Counted from the first letter of the stretch, positions 42,128 to 52,481 are shown. The stretch: DNA of 64,000 nt from Hoplostethus atlanticus (GCA_034670405.1 JAXDDX010000043.1:2821501-2885500), one strand, 5' to 3'. Program-made: numbers and translations. The notes: generated by a model not told the origin, from the letters alone.

Positions 42128-43309
42128 GGTGAGCAGAGGACCAAATGCGGCTCGGGGGAGACTGTTCCAAATCTTTCTGGCATGCAATCTTATTACACAC
42201 CATTTTCACACAAAACACAATGGACCTGAAATAATAGGTGTTCGATTTCAACCACCATCCTTTGTCTCTGCTCTGTCTTTACAGGAGAGAACCTGAAAAA
42301 TGCTCTGACCTGGGGCAGAGGAAGGTCCAAAAAAGAAAACCTTATGAAACGTATTTACTTCAATATCAGAAAACAATCTGCACAGGAACACAAAGACAAC
42401 ATGAAGTTTTATTTTTTAGACTCATTTTTTAGTCTTTTCAAACAAATAGAAGAATAGAAACGTTATTTTGCTAAGGAAACGTAAGACGGATCAGATTCAG
42501 GTCATTGATTTGAAGGGTTTGTTAACATAGAGGTGAGGTAATATACTGTACATGGTTTGTGAAGAAGGAGGCAAAGCTTCTCCACTCCTAAGACCATTGT
42601 GGAAAAAAATATCAACTGTATACAATAAAACGTTTTTGCACCCTTTCAATTTTTCTAGGTTTTATTGCACTGATGCCTGAAATGACAACGCACTAAATCA
42701 GATATTTTTCACTTTGATTTTGATATAGTAACTAACAAAACACTGCTAAAAACAAAAGACTAATTAAAAATGGAAAACTAAAACATCTTGGTTGCAAGAG
42801 CCGACGTCTGGATGGGTCCTGAACAAGTTCTGTAGTGTGTGGGAATCACAGACGCCGATATCCAATGAAAGCTGAGAGCTCATAAGAATCTCCCTATATA
42901 CTTGAAATTTAAAACTTGTCCTACGATGAATGGAAGTTGAATAAGTTTTAGTTGAGGGATATAAAACGATTTCAAAGGCCCTTAATACAAAGACCACAAT
43001 CATGAAGTGGAGGAAATATGGCACCGCCAGAACAAAGATGGATGACGAGCAAGGAGGAAGCCATTCAGGGAAGCTACCCAGTGGCCAACAGCTACCTTAA
43101 ACTACAGGACTGTGTGGTGGAGTCTGGCCACATATCAACCATTTCACATATTGGCCACAGGTCTGGGCTGTGGGGTCGATTGACAAGATACTTCTCACTA
43201 AAAAGAACATCTAGTCCCATCTTAATTATCAATAGACACAGTCTCCCAGAACGAAAACGTCTTTGGTCCAATAAAACCATGGCAGAACTTCTTGGTCCTA
43301 ATATATATA

Positions 43310-43813
43310 CAGTACCAGTCTAAAGTTTGGACACACTTACTCATATTTTTTACTATTTTCCACATTTGAGAATAATAGTAAAGTCATCAAAACTATGAAA
43401 TAACACAAAAGGAATTATGCAGTGACCAAAAAAAATGTTAAACAAATCAAAACTATATTATATTTTAGATTCTTCAAAGTCGCCTCCCTTTGGCGTTAAC
43501 AAGCAAGAAATCCCACAAATTAACTTTTAAAGGCCACAGTCACTATGTGCCTTTAAAATGATGATTTAATCATTGTGGTTCAACATTCTCCACCTCTACA
43601 TTTCAAGTTCTAAATGAAAACTACTTGTTGGGGGTGGATTTTTTTTTAAATTTTGAAAATAGTTTTAGTTTTGAAAATAAATTCATACATAGGCATCAAC
43701 CTCACTATTTATATTTGTCTAAGAAACTAATTTCAAGCATTTAAGGATAAGCCTTTAAATCAAAATGTCTTTAAGATCATGAGAAACAGTCAGGTGTGTC
43801 TGAACTGGTACTG
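43310..43813. mobile_element. Tc1/mariner-type non-autonomous element
   Basis: Inverted ends CAGTACCAGTCTAAAGTTTG and, from the right end reversed, CAGTACCAGTTCAGACACAC, bounded by TATATATA. The inner sequence next to the left end (ATGAAATAACACAAAAGGAA and on) resembles a well-known fish Tc1 terminus. No transposase frame remains. Confidence 0.8.
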
Positions 43814-44551
43814 TATATATATAGCACTTTTCAAAGGTGCTATACAAACATAAGAGAGCAACAGAACCAACGTAAATGACAGAACACATCAATAAAAAAC
43901 AAAGTGTACAAATTAGTTTTAAGATGACGTTTATAACAGTGAACAGCGTTTGCAGACCAACATCAAGGGGAAGGCTGCTGTTTGGAGTTTCTCTTCAGTG
44001 GCAACAGGGTTTCTGGTCAGAAGGTAAAATGAATAACTCCACATACATATTTTGTCAACATGACACCAATCCAAAACAAACCAAGGATTGGTTGAAAAAA
44101 GGAACAACGGTATGGGATAGCCCAGTCAAGAGTCTACACAGGAGGCAATGAGAGAACAATGAGAGAAAATTCCTATGAGACTTATCCAAACAGATGTGCT
44201 GTTATCAAAGCAAAAGGGAGCCTCATTTCAGGCCTCAAGGATATAAAAACTAGAACATTTGAAAGGGTGTGTGGACTTTGATCTGCACTGCAGTTCAACA
44301 GAGAAGAACTATTTTCCAATGGCACATGGCTGAGAACCACTGACTTTAATGATATCAGTTTGAATACGTTTGGAATAAGTAGGAATAAGTTTGTCATTTA
44401 GGTTGCCCCTCTCCTTCCCCTTATTCCTGTGTTCATGCAGTCAGCGCAGATGGAGATCGTTTTCCTGGCTTCATAAGAAGCCATTTGCTGCCATTCATTT
44501 TTATACAGTAGGAAAAACAATTTTAACAGACTAGATAATATCAGTGCATGC

Positions 44552-45236
44552 ATTATGTTATGCTCTGCTTCCTGTCAGTCCCCTGACACCCACAGGAAGA
44601 AATACCAAAATGTACAAAATTAAAATGAAAATGTTCACGTTGTCAGCAGAGGGCGGCTTTAAGAGTAATGGCTGGGTTGGATTTCTATCTGGAAACAGAG
44701 GGTGCAGTAACACAATTCATCCAGTAGATGGCGCCAGGAGGCTTAAAGTGTGACGGTTCGGTAGTGACGTCATCAGCCTCTTCATACAGTTTTGCAGTCA
44801 ATGGTTGTTGGTAAATTTAATAATATAATATTTCAATGCATTTATAAAGTCTCTAAAATGTATAAATAAAAAAGTCTCAAGAATGTCAAAATGTATTGTA
44901 TTGTCGATGTAGAGGAATTGTTGAACACAATGTAAAATGTTTTGGTTTACAGTTTAAAAAAAATACAGTCTACATTATGAAATGAACCATTGGAATCTAC
45001 TATCTATTATCTGACTTCAGACAGCAGCGTGAGAACATAAAATACATGGAAAACACTATTCACCAGGTACTGCAGTACAACGAAAGTATTATAATATGAC
45101 CCAAACTTTCGTTGTACTGCAGTACCTGGTGAATAGTGTTTTCCATCACAACTTTACTGCAGACTTCCTGAAATCTGTCCAATCAGGACATCGTTTGAAC
45201 TGGAAAGCCTCCACTCAGCAGGTTTACCTTATTTAA
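44552..45236. repeat. 685-bp tandem duplication, copy 1
   Basis: Starts ATTATGTTATGCTCTGCTTC and is followed directly by a second copy at an offset of 685 bases. Contains a perfect inverted repeat (45046-45146). Confidence 0.95.
45046..45146. repeat. perfect 42-bp inverted repeat with 17-bp loop
   Basis: Arms 45046-45087 and 45105-45146 are exact reverse complements; the loop is ATTATAATATGACCCAA. A transcript of either strand would fold into a long hairpin. The arm contains the shorter palindrome GTACTGCAGTAC. Confidence 0.97.
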
Positions 45237-45929
45237 ATTATGTTATGCTCTGCTTCCTGTCAGTCCCCTGACACCCACAGGGAGAAATACCAAAATGTAC
45301 AAAATGAAAATGAAAATGTTCACGTTGTCTGTGAGGTCAGCAGAGGGCGGCTTTAAGAGTGATGGCTGGGTTGGATTTCTATCTGGAAACAGAGGGTGCA
45401 GTAACACAATTCATCCAGTAGATGGCGCCAGGAGGCTTAAAGTGTGACGGTTCGGTAGTGACGTCATCAGCCTCTTCATACAGTTTTGCAGTCAATGGTT
45501 GTTGGTAAATTTAATAATATTTCAATGCATTTATAAAGTCTCTAAAATGTATAAATAAAAAAGTCTCAAGAATGTCAAAATGTATTGTATTGTCGATGTA
45601 GAGGAATTGTTGAACACAATGTAAAATGTTTTGGTTTACAGTTTTAAAAAAATACAGTCTACATTATGAAATGAACCATTGGAATCTATTATCTATTATC
45701 TGACTTCAGACAGCAGCGTGAGAACATAAAATACATGGAAAACACTATTCACCAGGTACTGCAGTACAACGAAAGTATTATAATATGACCCAAACTTTCG
45801 TTGTACTGCAGTACCTGGTGAATAGTGTTTTCCATCACAACTTTACTGCAGACTTCCTGAAATCTGTCCAATCAGGACATCGTTTGAACTGGAAAGCCAC
45901 CACTCAGCAAGTTTACCTTATTTAAATTA
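45237..45929. repeat. 685-bp tandem duplication, copy 2
   Basis: Nearly identical to copy 1. Differences seen are an 11-base insertion near GTCTGTGAGGTCAGC, loss of a few bases in the ATAATATAAT tract and scattered substitutions. This is a recent event by its low divergence. Confidence 0.95.
45735..45835. repeat. second copy of the perfect inverted repeat
   Basis: Arms 45735-45776 and 45794-45835, same loop, inside duplication copy 2. Perfect pairing is kept. Confidence 0.95.
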
Positions 45930-46098
45930 GAGGAGCTGCTGTTGTAGGCCAATCAGGGTCCAGTATTGTGAGGACTTATTCTTCAAATTCATTCAGTAAA
46001 TACAATTTTTAAATAAATTACATTTCTTACATGAGGAACATTATTGTAATCACAGTACATTTGAAAACAAAACCATGAAATCTGAATGATTTGGGACC

Positions 46099-46104
46099 TT
46101 TAAT
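46099..46104 (-). terminator. candidate polyadenylation signal of gene A
   Basis: ATTAAA on the minus strand about 50 bases after the TGA. It is a common AATAAA variant, but it is only six bases long, so support is weak. Confidence 0.3.
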
Positions 46105-46150
46105 GGGGCAACTGGGTTACAGGGTGAATTGCTGACTGTCTCTTGATGCT

Positions 46151-47073
46151 TCATCGTATATCAGTGGGCTCATCCGTCTCCGGGGCGTGGTACCAGGGTG
46201 AAGTGGTGACCGGGCTGGGTGTGGAGGTTGGATGAGCACCATTCCCTTCTCCACACTGGGAACTGCTACATTGGACCACGCTTTTCACTGTCACTATCAC
46301 CGGTCCAAAGGCGTCAGGGGTTATCTGCCTGAGGGCCTGAAACAGAGGAGACCATAACGAGGATCATAACACATGCCATGACTGCTTTTATCGACGAACC
46401 CTGAAAGTCCCATGAGTGCATCTTGTTTTAGTATCGATGGTGTTAATACCATGCTTTTCCCTTTGAGCTACGCAGGAAGAGGGTTTATTGGGGAGATTGC
46501 TCTGTGTAATTGACTCTGAAATAACTCGTGGCTCCTAACAAATAGAACAACGGGCGGCTCAGGAGGTAGAGCGGGTTGGCCTCCAATCAGAAGATCATAG
46601 GTTCGATCCTCGGCTCCTCCAGTCCACATGTCGAAGTGTCCTTGAACCCCAAATTGCTCCCGATGGTCAGGCTAGCACCTTGCATGGTAGCTCACTGCCA
46701 TCGGCTGTGTGAATGAGAGGCATTTACTGTAAAGCGCTTTGGATAAAAGCGCTATATAAATGCAGTCCATGCAGACAAACAAGAAAAGGTCAAACCTTTT
46801 GAATGTAAAGGGCGATGGCATCTTCGCTCAGCTCGACATAGCTGGAAAGCTTCACTTCACATCGAGCAAAGACTGACTGGTCTGAGGAAGGACGATAATT
46901 GATAATCAAGATGAATTCATGTATGTGCTTGGACACATACATGCATGCATACTGGGAGTGTGTGTGTGTGTGTGTATAATATTGGCTTTATTAGAAATTC
47001 ACCATCAGACTATCAACATGCTCAAACAACATACCTGGAGCTGGAGCTGGAGCTGGAGATGATGCTTCAACCG
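46151..47073 (-). CDS. gene A exons 3-5 (PAPAP linker, C-terminal module)
   Basis: Exon 3 (47035-47073, 39 nt, acceptor TTTACAG, donor CCAG|GTATGT). Exon 4 (46796-46881, 86 nt, acceptor TTCCTCAG, donor AAAAG|GTTTGA). Exon 5 (46151-46336, 186 nt, acceptor CTGTTTCAG). Exon 4 starts VFARCEVKL. Exon 5 has ALRQITPDAFGPVIVTVKSV, two closely spaced cysteines (VQCSSSQC) and a PTSTPSPVTTSP stretch, ending TDEPTDIR. Three cysteines in the module suggest one or more disulphides. Confidence 0.65.
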
Positions 47074-50000
47074 CTGTAAAGTCAACATTTCTACATTAGT
47101 AATGCATATGACCAGCCAGCAAAACTGTTTTTTTGGCCTATTGGCTTCAGGATTACTAATCCAGCTAACTAATACAATGTAAATTGCTGAGCTGGCTGTT
47201 TCAAGCCGGCAGGGTCAGCCATCCCTATTGATGTTGAGACCAGGGTCCAACATGATCTCTATTCTCACCATTTGTCGGTTAGTACATCATTATTTTCATA
47301 TCTGAAGTGGACTTTTGTATGAATGTGGATTATGGCACAAGGATTGTTAAAGCACTCTTTGTGTATTGGTAAAAAATGTATGAATGGAAATAAACAACTA
47401 ACCAACACATAATGTCTTAGTTGAGGTTTTCTATGTATGATGATAAAAAATAAATGTCTTACTTGTCGCAACAACAACAGATGTCGTGGCCATTGTTGCA
47501 TTGACAGGTGGTGAGGTTGCGTTGATGGGTGATGAAGTTGCATTGATTGGTGGTGAAGTTGCATTGACAGGTGGTGAAGTTGCATTGAAGGGTGGTGAAG
47601 TTGCATTGACGGGTGCTGAAGTTGCATTGATGGGTGGTGAAGTTGCATTGATGGGTGGTGAAGTCGTATTGATGGGTAGTGAAGTTGCATTGACGGGTGC
47701 TGAAGTTGCATTGATGGGTGGTGAAGTTGCATTGATGGGTGGTGAAGTCGTATTGATGGGTAGTGAAGTTGCATTGAAAGGTGGTGAAGTCGCATTGACG
47801 GGTGGTGAAGTTGTATTGACGGGTGGTGAAGTTGCATTGAAGGGTGATGAAGTGGCATTGACGGGTGGTGAAGTCGTATTGATGGGTAGTAAGGTTGCAT
47901 TGATGGGTGGTGAAGTTGCATTGATTGGTGGTGAAGTTGCATTGACGGGTGGTGAAGTTGCATTGATGGGTGGTGAAGTTGCATTGATGGGTGGTGAAGT
48001 CGTATTGATGGGTAGTGAAGTTGCATTGAAAGGTGGTGAAGTCGCATTGACGGGTGGTGAAGTTGTATTGATGGGTAGTAAGGTTGCATTGACGGGTGGT
48101 GAAGTTGCATTGATGGGTGGTGAAGTTGTATTGACGGGTGGTGAAGTTGCATTGAAGGGTGGTGAAGTTGCATTGATGGGTGGTGAAGTCGTATTGATGG
48201 GTAGTGAAGTTGCATTGATGGGTGCTGAAGTTGCATTGATGGGTGGTGAAGTTGCATTGATGGGTGGTGAAGTCGTATTGATGGGTAGTGAAGTTGCATT
48301 GAAAGGTGGTGAAGTCGCATTGACGGGTGGTGAAGTTGTATTGATGGGTAGTAAGGTTGCATTGACGGGTGGTGAAGTTGCATTGATGGGTGGTGAAGTT
48401 GTATTGACGGGTGGTGAATTTGCATTGAAGGGTGATGAAGTGTCATTGACGGGTGGTGAAGTCGTATTGATGGGTAGTAAGGTTGCATTGATGGGTGGTG
48501 AAGTTGCATTGATTGGTGGTGAAGTTGCATTGAAGGGTGGTGAAGTTGCATTGACGGGTGGTGAAGTTGCATTGATGGGTGGTGAAGTTGCATTGATGGG
48601 TGGTGAAGTCGTATTGATGGGTAGTGAAGTTGCATTGAAAGGTGGTGAAGTCGCATTGACGGGTGGTGAAGTTGTATTGATGGGTAGTAAGGTTGCATTG
48701 ACGGGTGGTGAAGTTGCATTGATGGGTGGTGAAGTTGTATTGACGGGTGGTGAAGTTGCATTGAAGGGTGATGAAGTGGCATTGACGGGTGGTGAAGTCG
48801 TATTGATGGGTGGTGAAGTTGCATTGATGGGTGGTGAAGTTGCATTGACGGGTGGTGAAGTTGCATTGATGGGTGGCGAGGTTGCATTGACGGCTGGTGA
48901 AGTTACATTGAAGGGTAGCGAAGTTGCATTGACGGGTGGTGAAGTTGCATTGACGGGTGGTGAAGTCGCATTGATGGGTGGTGAGGTTGTATTGAGTGGT
49001 GGTGAAGTTGCATTGATGGGTGGTGAAGTTGCATTGAGGGGTGGTGAAGTTGCATTGATGGCTGGTGAAGTTGCGTTGACGGGTGGTGAGGTTGCATTGA
49101 TGGGTGGTGAAGTTGCATTCATGGGTGGTGAAGTTATATTGACGGGTGGTGAAGTTGCATTGAAGGGTGGTGAAGTCGCATTGATGGGTGGTGAAGTCGT
49201 ATTGATGGGTAGTAAGGTTGCATTGATGGGCGGTGAGGTTGTATTGAGTGGTGGTGAAGTTGCATTGATGGGTGGTGAATTTGCATTGAGTGGTGGTGAA
49301 GTTGCATTGAAGGGTAGTGAAGTTGTATTGACGAGTGGTGAAGTTGCATTGACGGCTGGTGAAGTCGCATTGATGGGTGGTGAAGTTGCATTCATGGGTG
49401 GTGAAGTTATATTGACGGGTGGTGAAGTTGCATTGAAGGGTGGTGAAGTCGCATTGACGGGTGGTGAAGTCGTATTGATGGGTAGTAAGGTTGCATTGAT
49501 GGGCGGTGAGGTTGCATTGATGGCTGGTGAGGTTGCATTGATGGCTGGTGAAGTTACATTGACGGGTAGTGAAGTTGCATTGACGGGTGTTGAGGTTGCG
49601 TTGATGGGTGGTGAAGTTGCATTGATTGGTGGTGAAGTTGCATTGACAGGTGGTGAAGTTGCGTTGGCGGGTGGTGAAGTTGCATTGACGGGTGGTGAAG
49701 TTGCATTGACAAGTGGTGAAGTTGAGTTAGCGGATGGTGAAGTTGCATTGAAGGGTGATGAAGTTGCATTTAAGGATGGTGAAGTTGCACTGACGGGGAT
49801 GGTTGAAGCTGAAATCCCCCTGACAGGCCCTTAAATGAAAATGAAAGGAAAATTTGCTGAAATATCAATCAATCAATCAAGTTTATTTGTATAGCACATT
49901 TCATACATGGAGGGAGACTTGTAGACTAGCAACAATATTTTTAATTCGATTCTCTGACACACTGGAAGCCAATGCAGGGATCTGAGAATTGGCGTTATGT

Positions 50001-52481
50001 GGTCAAACTTTTTCTTCTTTGTTAGTAGTCTAGCAGCAGCGTTCTGAATGAGCTGTAGCTGTCTGAGTGCCTTTTTAGGGAGACCTGAGAGAAGACCATT
50101 ACAGTAGTCTAGCCTACTGGTAATAAAGGCATGAATATGTTTTTCTAGGTCTTGATGTGACATGAAACCTCTGAGTCTTGCTATGTTTTTAAGGTGGTAG
50201 TAAGCTGATTTTGTCACTGACTTAATGTGGCTGTTGAAGTTGAGGTCTGAAGGAAATTTTGGCACATCCAGTCATTTACTTGCTTAATGCACTGGCACAG
50301 CAGGTCTATAGGACGATATTCATTTGGGGATAGAGCTATATAGATTTGGGTGTCGTCCGCGTAACAATGGTATGCAATATTGTTGTCTCGCATGGTTCGG
50401 CCTAACGGGAGCATGTAGAGGTTGAAAAGGCACGGTCCTACAATTGAACCTTGGGGGACCCCACAGGTCACATCAGTTAGCTCAGATACAAAGTTGCCAA
50501 GGGAAACAAAATAGTTCCTGTCTTGTAGATATGACTTGAACCAGTTTAGAACTGTGCCGGATAGTCCAACCCAGTTTTCCAATGTATCTAGCAGTATTAA
50601 TGGCACCAGGATTGAAATTTTCCCAGAGTCAGTGTTAAGGCGATTGTCATTAATAACTTTAATAAGAGCAGTTTCAGTGCTGTGAAGTTGTCATGGCAAC
50701 CAGATGAGACTAAAAAACTGTTAAGTTGTTGGAAGACAACTTTCTCAATCATTTTACCTATAAAAGGTAGATTTGATATTGGCCTGTAGTTGTTAATTAC
50801 AGAAGCATCTAGGCTCCCCTTTTTAGCAGAGGTTTAATGACTGCAGTTTTTAAGGCCTCTGGAAAGGTTCCTGATAAGAGAGAGCTGTTAACTATTTGCA
50901 ATATGTCTGTCGCCAGGCAGTCAAAAACATTTTTAAGAAAGCTTGTAGGCAGAGCATCAAAGCAGCAGGTGGATGGCTTAAGTTGACTCACCGTTTCCTT
51001 AAGAGATTTGTAATCAATACCATTAAACTGTGTCATTCTTAGTATATTCATGGGTGATCGCCACTTACGCTCAGCCTGAGTCTGAGGTAACCAGCATCCG
51101 TAAAGCCAGCACAGCTATTACATCTTTTCTGTCACACATTTTGTTTTGTTGTTCTTTTGTTTCTTACTACTTTCTGCCATTGTTGTTGTTGCTGTGACAG
51201 ATATCTCACCGCTGGCCACACCCACAGCAAATGGTACACACCCCAAAACATCCATAACATCCCTAAAAAGCCAATTTCAGGCAAATGGGGATTTAAGCAT
51301 GACCACACAGGGTCGCTGACAGACACAGACTGATACGTCTGATTCTTCAACTCCTGTGGCGGCTTTATGATTGCCGGTTACCTCAGCCTCAGTCTGTATG
51401 CTGTTGCAAAGTAGACAGCTCATGAGTGACAAGAGTGGCCAAACAGGTGGAGGAGGGCGGGGCTAATACACTTCTTGCCTCAATGTGAAAAGTTACATAT
51501 TATAGCTTAAAATAAGTTAGTGCCATTTTCACTTTGTATTTATGAGCAAAATGTCATTATGCCAATATGTCACTAGTGCAATCGGTTATCTCACGATGTC
51601 AAAACTTCAATATGCCATTATGTGCAAAACGTCAGTATGAGTGGTGTGTCTTCTGGGACAAAATGCTAACTGGACAAAGACAATCAAGACGTCGATTCAG
51701 ATCTGTGCATTATCCTATTTGTATGTATTGTAACTGGGGACAAGACATAGAATTTCTATTGTTCATTCCTTACTGTGCCATATGCATCCTATGTGTCATA
51801 TGTTGAAATGTCAATAGGCCGGGGACTGTGTGGGAGAGGGGCAAATTTAGCGTTTTAGCTCAGCTAAATTTAGCTTTTATTAGAATGTTATGATGTTTAT
51901 AGTGTCTCAGGTTTGCTGCTGCTACAACTGCATTTCCCTTAGATACATAAAGTGCCTATATATTTATCTGTGCATGTTTTCTAGGCATTTCTGAGCATGC
52001 ATGGTCCTCTTCAACACACACAGTTACACACATTCCCAGCCAATTTAAGGATTCACTTTTAGGGTATCACCACACTTGACAACAATATTAGTAACATACC
52101 ATGAGGCTGACGATAGGCTGGTTTGTAGAATTCAATGTCATTGTCCCACAAAAATTTTGATTAATCTAAATCTGTCCAAATTCTAATGGCACAGTAAAAA
52201 TTGGGTAGTAGCAAAGTAATGACAAAAGTTTCAAAACTTGCTCAAATTCTCAATACTTCAAAAAGACAGAATATGTTAAGAGAGATAAGGTGTTAATATC
52301 AATGACCTTCATGAAACTGTTATTTTTTCACATGGTGCCTAACTCATTTTATTTCATGTATGAAATTCTTCATACATGAAAGTAGAGAATAAAGACAAAC
52401 ATATGAAAGCCGATAACACAACCTACCTCTTGTTGTTAGCCCCAGTAGGACGAACAATGCGATAACCTGGACTGAATGCAT
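46151..52481 (-). CDS. gene A: giant NATSPP-repeat mucin-like secreted protein, five exons
   Basis: Not recognised. Five minus-strand exons: 52427-52481, 47463-49829, 47035-47073, 46796-46881, 46151-46336. Together they make 2,733 nt and 910 residues, with GT-AG junctions and phases 1,1,1,0. Exon 1 is a signal peptide (MHSVQVIALFVLLGLTTR). Exon 2 is about 109 tandem seven-residue units of type N-A-T-S-P-P-[V/I/F], nearly all with an N-X-T sequon and rich in Ser/Thr/Pro, so a heavily N- and probably O-glycosylated rod is expected. Exon 3 is VEASSPAPAPAP. Exons 4-5 encode a module running RCEVKLSSYVELSEDAIALY to FGPVIVTVKSVVQC, then a Thr/Ser/Pro tail and TGA. No transmembrane helix or GPI-like hydrophobic end is visible, so secretion is inferred. 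A TATATA sits about 85 bases upstream of the start and an ATTAAA about 50 bases after the stop. A role in mucus, egg coat or another surface layer is speculation. Confidence 0.68.
46550..46775 (+). mobile_element. tRNA-derived SINE, near full length
   Basis: A box in GGCTCAGGAGGTAGAGC, B box GGTTCGATCC, a body containing AAGTGTCCTTGAACCCC, and a tail TAAAGCGCTTTGGATAAAAG ending ATAAATGCAGTCCAT. It is the best-preserved SINE here, in the intron between exons 4 and 5 of gene A. Confidence 0.88.
47463..49829 (-). CDS. gene A exon 2 (repeat exon, 2,367 nt)
   Basis: Entered through TTTTCATTTAAG|GG and left through GCGACAA|GTAAGAC. The length, 2,367 nt, is an exact multiple of three. After a short unique start (PVRGISASTIPVSATSPS) the exon is repeat to VNATMATTSVVVAT at its end. 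No stop occurs in this frame. A second acceptor (GGGGATTTCAG) in the same phase would remove only a few residues, but its pyrimidine tract is poor. Confidence 0.7.
47496..49796. repeat. 21-bp coding minisatellite, about 109 units
   Basis: Imperfect head-to-tail units whose plus-strand consensus is GTTGCATTGACGGGTGGTGAA, varying mainly at the ACG/ATG/AAG triplet and at GGT/AGT. The period is exactly 21 throughout, so all frames keep their phase and several stay open. Variant blocks recur at spacings of 252, 273 and 336 bases (12, 13 and 16 units), showing higher-order duplication. The array forms nearly all of gene A exon 2. Confidence 0.97.
49862..51055 (-). mobile_element. LINE (L2/CR1-like) fragment with 3' tail
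   Basis: Broken reverse-transcriptase pieces lie on the minus strand: LNWFKSYLQDR, TCGVPQGSIVGPCLFNLY and YADDTQIYI at 50214-50606, a further upstream piece at 50809-51051, and the RT C-terminal region (SRLDYCNGLLSGLPKKALRQ) at 49873-50265. The low-coordinate end is the 3' end, with a (TTGA)n tail, as in fish L2-type LINEs. It is 5'-truncated, frameshifted and inactive, and sits in intron 1 of gene A. Confidence 0.9.
51062..51396. mobile_element. possible small inverted-repeat element
   Basis: CTGAGTCTGAGGTAACCAGC, then ATCCGTAAAGCCAGCAC (left), pairs imperfectly with the reverse complement of the right end, CTGAGGCTGAGGTAACCGGC, then AATCATAAAGCCGCCAC. The arms are about 38 bases and roughly 80 percent alike. 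Suggests a MITE in gene A intron 1, next to the LINE. No target duplication confirmed. Confidence 0.5.
52427..52481 (-). CDS. gene A exon 1 (signal peptide)
   Basis: Eighteen codons plus one base encode MHSVQVIALFVLLGLTTR, a clear hydrophobic signal sequence, followed by donor AGAG|GTAGGT. Phase 1 agrees with the acceptor at 49829. Confidence 0.68.

Larger units (their letters stand above)
42128..46098. other. intergenic between gene B and gene A
   Basis: Holds the Tc1-type element at 43310, a retroposon-like tail (ATAGCACTTTTCAAAGGTGC near 43822) and the 685-bp duplication. The open frame at 43018-43323 (101 codons, plus strand) has no recognisable domain. Confidence 0.6.

Noticed and set aside
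43018..43323. 101-codon plus-strand frame as a small gene or Tc1 piece
   Set aside because: Runs into the Tc1-type inverted repeat at its end. Resemblance to transposase was too weak to claim.
46550..46625. Functional tRNA gene
   Set aside because: Only the A and B boxes are recognisable. The acceptor stem does not pair and a SINE body and tail follow.
47265..48887. 540-codon minus-strand frame of M-Q-L-H-H-P-S heptads as a gene
   Set aside because: Same array read in another frame. It covers only part of the array and runs into intron sequence at its end.
47496..49796. CRISPR array
   Set aside because: Units are head-to-tail 21-mers without spacers, in a vertebrate genome.
47486..49834. 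782-codon plus-strand open frame of E-V-A-L-T-G-G heptads as a gene
   Set aside because: It is a by-product of the 21-bp period. It has no signal peptide, no supporting splice sites and no unique flanking coding sequence, unlike the minus-strand NATSPP frame.
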